Origin: G020348385 sp964538085
GTDB taxonomy: Bacteria; Acidobacteriota; Aminicenantia; Aminicenantales; Aminicenantaceae
Length of the DNA stretch: 64,000 nucleotides
Assembly (NCBI GenBank): GCA_964538085.1
Contig: CAZIDF010000003.1
Span: 1 to 64,000 of the forward strand
Reading direction: 5' to 3'
Part shown: positions 60,501-64,000 of the stretch, piece after piece
Layout of the letters: each line of letters starts with the position of its first letter
Position numbering within the stretch: position 1 is the stretch's first letter
The notes under the pieces: model-generated
What the model was told of the DNA's origin: nothing
Seen by the model: only the letters and a program-made list of their open reading frames with translations
Databases searched by the model: none
Position numbers and translations under genes: made by a program

Positions 60501-62696
60501 TCACTTCGTGTTGAAGTACCAGACGAACTTGATCAAGGCAACGGTCTTGTTGATGCGGATCCGCTGATGAGGATTCAGCGTGTCTCCGAACTGGTTGAAA
60601 ACGAAGTAGAGGCTCGCTCCCGGCTTGGGGATCCAGGTCACGCGGAAATTGAACAGGACCTCGTCGTCGTCGTTGTTCCACTGGGCGAAGACCGAGCCAA
60701 AGAGCTTTGGGTTCACCGAAAAATTCATCCGGCCAACCACCTCATCGATCGCGAAGGATCCGGCTGCGAGCTCGATGTCGGTCCTCTGGTAAGCGAAGCT
60801 CGTGCTGAAATGCCTGTTCAACTTCCAGGTCAGTTGGGCCTGCCACTCGGTGCTGGAACCGTCGTAGAATTGGCCCCAGTCGATGGCAACGTCAGCGACG
60901 ACAGGCCGTCCCTCGAACGTCTCGATCTGAAGCTCGGCCCGGTTTGTCCAGTACCTCCCGGCCGGGATGATGTATCCGTCCCGGATCTCGAATTCCTCGG
61001 TCAGGTTTTCGGCGTTACGCTGGATGTTGAACTCCATCGCGTCTCCGCTCTTCAAGAAAAGGCCCAACGGCCGAAACTCCATATAGACCGATTGCATCTC
61101 CTTTGTGATGTCGTCGATGTAATAGCTAATCTCGATCGGCTTGATTTCCACCTGGCGGACCCAGGGGAGAAATTTTGGACGAGGGTTGAACTGCCATTCC
61201 GTCGAGAACAGCTGGTAATTCGTCCGGCGCAGGAATCCGACTTCGGGATTAAAGTCCTGGCCCACTCGCTCCCAAGACGCGTCGATTTCAACAAGGTCGT
61301 TGGGATAGCTGAGGAAGACATGGTGGGCGGTGCCGCTTTTGACATCGCTGTCGGATGTGTAGGTCGCAGCGATCGCCCCGCCGATGGCGAAATTTTTATC
61401 GCCGAAAAGCTTGGAGGTGGAATAGAGAAGATCAATACCTCCGGTCCCGTTGAACCGCCCTTTCTGGGTGGCCCCGATGGCCAGGATCCCGATGGACGAC
61501 TGCTCGAGGATATCCTGTTTCCAACGGACAAGCGAAAAGTTCGTCGTGGCCGCGGTGTCGGTCTTCGCTGTTTGGAGAACCATGACTCCCAGGGTAGAGC
61601 GTCCCATTTTTCCCAGGAAGCGGCTGCCGCCGATGATGGGCGTTTCCTGTCCCTGATAGATCCCGATCCTCCGGCTGTAATAGGGCTGAGCCCGGCCCAA
61701 AGAGAAATCGAAAAAGTTCTGGGCCTCGAGGAAAAAAGGCCGCTTCTCCGGGTAGGAGATGGAGAACCGGGTAAGGTTGACGATGAGGCGGTCCGATTCG
61801 ACCTGGCCGAAGTCGGGATTGATCGTGAAATCCAGCTTGACCGTCGGATTGACGATGTAGTTGAAATCAAGGCCCAAGTCCGCCGTTCTCCCGGCCTTTT
61901 CCTCTTTCTCCTTTTCCACCCCACCTATCACGTAGGGTCTGAACTCGAAAACTTTCATCCGGGTCAGGCCTTCCAGGCCTTCCAGTCTCCCGGCCCTATT
62001 GACTTGCCTGAGGCTGGCGTCCCGTGACCAGCCCTGCCAGAGGACCTGTTCCCTCTTGTGCCGGATGTTCCTCTCGAAATTGATCCCCCATGTCTGCTCG
62101 TCCTCGGGGCTGAACTTCAAAGTGGAAAAGGGGATCCGGATCTCGGCGAACCAGCCCTGGTCTGTGCGCTTTGTCGCGACGTGCCAGACGCCGTTCCAGT
62201 CGGAATTGCTCTTTCGGCCGTTGTCCGTGATCAGGGAGTCGTACTGGGCGCCATTGGGGTTGATGACAAGGAAGTAGGCGTTGCGACTGTCGGCGTAGGT
62301 GTCCAGGACGATCTCGAAGTTGTCCTCGGTCCCGTAGTCAAAATCCCAGCTCATTTTCTGGGCGATTATGCTGTCGGGCTGGGAGTCGTAGCACCAGATG
62401 CCAAGGTAGAGGTCTGTCTCGGTGAAGAGGACGGCGACTTCGGTCTTTTCTGTCGCAGGCTCGTTCTCCTCCAGCTCCCTTTGGGTGAAGTTCGAAATGC
62501 GGTGGGCTTTTGACCAGGCCTCTTCGTCGAGCGCTCCGTCGAGATCGATCGGAGAATCGATACGCGATGCCTTTAGCCTGTCCGGAGTGCTGCGCTGGGC
62601 CAAGGAGGGGAGGGCAGAAAGAAGCACCGTGAGAAGCACTACAAAGATGGCCAAAAGTTTGCCGGGTTTCACTTGGATTCGTGTTCTTGGTTTCAT
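60501..62696 (-). CDS. Outer-membrane CBM9/DUF5916 protein
   Basis: A 731-aa secreted protein with a signal peptide (about 1-33). Residues about 45-230 are a carbohydrate-binding family 9-like domain (IDLDGALDEEAWSKAHRISNF at the start, WFAEIRIPFSTLKF later). The rest is a DUF5916 region that is strongly beta and ends in an aromatic-rich strand (IKFVWYFNTK), consistent with an outer-membrane beta-barrel. Such proteins may bind or help import saccharide or peptide ligands. The gene looks richer in G+C than its neighbours and carries a 523-codon open frame on the opposite strand, which I take to be a base-composition artefact. Confidence 0.83.
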   Translation of the reverse strand: MKPRTRIQVKPGKLLAIFVVLLTVLLSALPSLAQRSTPDRLKASRIDSPIDLDGALDEEAWSKAHRISNFTQRELEENEPATEKTEVAVLFTETDLYLGIWCYDSQPDSIIAQKMSWDFDYGTEDNFEIVLDTYADSRNAYFLVINPNGAQYDSLITDNGRKSNSDWNGVWHVATKRTDQGWFAEIRIPFSTLKFSPEDEQTWGINFERNIRHKREQVLWQGWSRDASLRQVNRAGRLEGLEGLTRMKVFEFRPYVIGGVEKEKEEKAGRTADLGLDFNYIVNPTVKLDFTINPDFGQVESDRLIVNLTRFSISYPEKRPFFLEAQNFFDFSLGRAQPYYSRRIGIYQGQETPIIGGSRFLGKMGRSTLGVMVLQTAKTDTAATTNFSLVRWKQDILEQSSIGILAIGATQKGRFNGTGGIDLLYSTSKLFGDKNFAIGGAIAATYTSDSDVKSGTAHHVFLSYPNDLVEIDASWERVGQDFNPEVGFLRRTNYQLFSTEWQFNPRPKFLPWVRQVEIKPIEISYYIDDITKEMQSVYMEFRPLGLFLKSGDAMEFNIQRNAENLTEEFEIRDGYIIPAGRYWTNRAELQIETFEGRPVVADVAIDWGQFYDGSSTEWQAQLTWKLNRHFSTSFAYQRTDIELAAGSFAIDEVVGRMNFSVNPKLFGSVFAQWNNDDDEVLFNFRVTWIPKPGASLYFVFNQFGDTLNPHQRIRINKTVALIKFVWYFNTK

Positions 62697-62810
62697 GGAG
62701 ATTATTGCGAAATTTTATTTTCCCTGATTAATCAATAAGTTACGTATGATAAATTAAGGAGGAGTGGAAAATCAATAAAAACTCTCGATCGGAAAGAGGA
62801 GGAGAAGTGG

Positions 62811-63017
62811 TTAAAATTTCCAAGACGCAGTGCGGTCCGTATGGATGATCAAACGAGAATTGCTGCCGAATGAAAAGGATTCCTCTTTTTTCCGATCATA
62901 GTGGGTACTTATTTCGATCGTGGTGACGACAATTTTCACATCGGGGCCGGTAAAGGTTATCTTGTTTTCCTCTTTGGAAAATGTGTAGTTAAAAACTGAC
63001 AGTTCACCCTTAAGCAT
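62811..63017 (-). CDS. Small ORF, possibly a gene fragment
   Basis: About 68 aa from the ATG at 63017. The frame stays open to 63044 with only a TTG. Beta-rich sequence (KITFTGPDVKIVVTTIEIS) with no recognisable family. The sequence reads like the end of a larger protein, so it may be a relic. The 113-bp stretch 62697-62810 shows nothing else. Confidence 0.35.
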   Translation of the reverse strand: MLKGELSVFNYTFSKEENKITFTGPDVKIVVTTIEISTHYDRKKEESFSFGSNSRLIIHTDRTASWKF

Positions 63018-63071
63018 CCCCAGGTCCTTTTGAATGATTGCCAATTATCCGGTTTTGAACAGAAAAAAGTG

Positions 63072-63320
63072 TTAAAAATTTTGACAGTTTTGTGTGAAGG
63101 AATACTTTGTCTGAAAGAAAAATCTGTGAAAACCTGTGTGATACAGGCGTTCCAACAGGTCTTTGTATGCTTTGCGGTTAGGCAGATGTTGTCTTTCCGC
63201 CAGGCTGTATGCCAGGCGATAGTCCTCCAAAACATCTTCCCGCGCTCCAGGGGCGCACAGAGAGGCCGTGAAAGCGCACAGGTCCAGCAGCAACATTTTT
63301 TTCAATTTGTCTTTTTCCAT
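63072..63320 (-). CDS. Small hypothetical protein
   Basis: About 82 aa from the ATG at 63320, which has GGTGGAGG just upstream; the frame opens at 63353. The middle (VLEDYRLAYSLAERQHLPNR) is helical and charged. No family recognised. It lies between the small ORF at 62811 and the repeat next to the truncated permease. It could be a real short gene because of its strong ribosome site, or a decayed fragment. Confidence 0.4.
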   Translation of the reverse strand: MEKDKLKKMLLLDLCAFTASLCAPGAREDVLEDYRLAYSLAERQHLPNRKAYKDLLERLYHTGFHRFFFQTKYSFTQNCQNF

Positions 63321-63357
63321 CGTTGCCTCCACCCTTTCTAACGCAAAATCCATGCCA

Positions 63358-63393
63358 ATAATTAGGTAATCAAGTATCCCGTCACCTAATTAT
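63358..63393. repeat. Inverted repeat, degenerate relative of the A-D family
   Basis: Arms ATAATTAGGT (63358-63367) and its complement (63384-63393) flank a 16-base loop. The inner sequence TATCCCGTCACCT resembles TACCCTGTCACCT of copy A, but the GGGGACAGG part is missing. It sits 4 bp from the stop codon (TTA at 63398-63400) of the last permease, the same position as the other copies. Confidence 0.5.
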
Positions 63394-63397
63394 AGAA

Positions 63398-64000
63398 TTA
63401 TTCGTAGTGGAGACTATCGACTGGATTCGAAAAAGCCGCCCGTACAGCCTGATAGCTCACCGTAACCAGGGCAGAGAGCAGTACCAAAGCCGTAGATATA
63501 AGGAATGTCCAGACCTGGATATGTACCCGGAATGCAAAATTTTCCAGCCATTTGTTCATGACCAAATAGGAGGCCGGCCAGGCGACGATGTTGGCCAAAA
63601 GAACCCACCGGACAAATTCTCTGGAGAGAAGCAAGGTTATGCTCGGAGCCGAAGCCCCCAGAACCTTGCGGATGCCGATTTCTTTAATCCTGGTTTCAGC
63701 CGCATAAACGGTGAGACCGAACAGTCCGAGACAGGCAACGAGTAAAGCTATGATCGAGAAGACTTTGAACAGATCATACCCGCGGTTTTCATTTTCGTAA
63801 TTCCGGTTGAAGACGTCATCGACAAAAAGATAGCTGAATAGATAGCCGGGAGCGATCTCCTGGAATTTTTGCCGAAGAAATTGTATAGGTTCGGTAAGGT
63901 TTTTGCCTTGAACCTTAACCAGCATGTATCCTGTCCAGCTCGGGCGGTATTCAAGGACCAACGGTTCGATAGGGTTATGAAGGGAATCGAAATGAAAATC
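63398..64000 (-). CDS. FtsX/MacB-like permease, C-terminal part (runs off window)
   Basis: Partial gene: the reading frame continues to the window edge, so the start is missing. The visible 200 residues contain the end of the second periplasmic domain (DFHFDSLHNPIEPLVLEYRP), the FtsX block (TRIKEIGIRKVLGASAPSI) and the tail NPVDSLHYE. It is the sixth permease of this type in the window. Confidence 0.87.
   Translation of the reverse strand, partial: DFHFDSLHNPIEPLVLEYRPSWTGYMLVKVQGKNLTEPIQFLRQKFQEIAPGYLFSYLFVDDVFNRNYENENRGYDLFKVFSIIALLVACLGLFGLTVYAAETRIKEIGIRKVLGASAPSITLLLSREFVRWVLLANIVAWPASYLVMNKWLENFAFRVHIQVWTFLISTALVLLSALVTVSYQAVRAAFSNPVDSLHYE

Noticed and set aside
60456..62027. 523-codon open frame on the plus strand
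   Set aside because: It lies wholly opposite the CBM9/DUF5916 gene, which has a signal peptide, family motifs and normal composition. The plus-strand product shows no motifs and arises from the codon bias of the real gene.
1..64000. tRNA, rRNA, riboswitch or origin
   Set aside because: None could be recognised by reading. A covariance-model search was not possible, so small RNAs may have been missed.

Overview
The window is a 64 kb stretch of a bacterial chromosome with mixed G+C and no rRNA, tRNA or obvious housekeeping genes. Gene content suggests a Gram-negative-type, diderm, peptide/protein-degrading bacterium of the Acidobacteriota/Candidatus Aminicenantes kind. The reasons are a complete RND-MFP-TolC export set, a large secreted S9 peptidase, a CBM9/DUF5916 outer-membrane protein, many PadR-linked MacB/FtsX-like permeases with 'permease prefix' N-termini, and one-component HTH regulators joined through a membrane helix to TPR or FG-GAP sensor domains. 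This taxonomic placement is inference from gene style, not from a marker gene.

Layout. 1-3.6 kb: two toxin-antitoxin systems (AbiE and VapBC, both with readable promoters or operators), a lipoprotein and two gene relics. 3.7-8.7 kb: a PLP-dependent trans-sulfuration enzyme, a small lipoprotein, two MBL-fold hydrolases and a membrane-anchored HTH/FG-GAP regulator. 9.0-12.8 kb: a receiver protein diverging from an HTH-TM-TPR regulator, followed by a 68-residue peptide gene and a radical SAM/SPASM enzyme, a candidate peptide-modification locus. 12.8-21.3 kb: a DUF4015 glycosidase, a PadR-permease pair with a tandem operator, and an unusual 1257-residue ankyrin/MBL/penicillin-acylase fusion. 21.4-23.1 kb: an IS1380-family element with its ends and a 4-bp target duplication. 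23.2-27.7 kb: DoxX, then a tight three-gene operon encoding a membrane protein with a C-terminal Cys-His-x-Ala repeat tail, a PqqD/radical SAM/SPASM enzyme and a second membrane protein. 27.8-33.7 kb: RND efflux operon. 34-36.6 kb: a decayed BNR-repeat gene and an NSS transporter with a 31-residue small subunit. 36.8-54.3 kb: FtsX-like permeases, NhaC, a serine hydrolase, a YncE/phosphoesterase, an S9 peptidase, a DUF885 protein, a broken kinase-like gene and a polyferredoxin. 54.4-64 kb: two PadR-permease pairs, a DUF5916 protein, two small ORFs and a sixth permease leaving the window.

Two threads tie the region together. First, six large FtsX/MacB-type permeases occur but no ABC ATPase is present in the window. 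Second, a family of long inverted repeats (four clear copies, one degenerate) sits 0-4 bp from the stop codon of a gene every time, four of the five being permeases. The most promising undescribed system is the CHSA-repeat membrane protein with its dedicated radical SAM maturase at 23.7-27.7 kb. The peptide/radical SAM locus at 9.0-12.8 kb is second.
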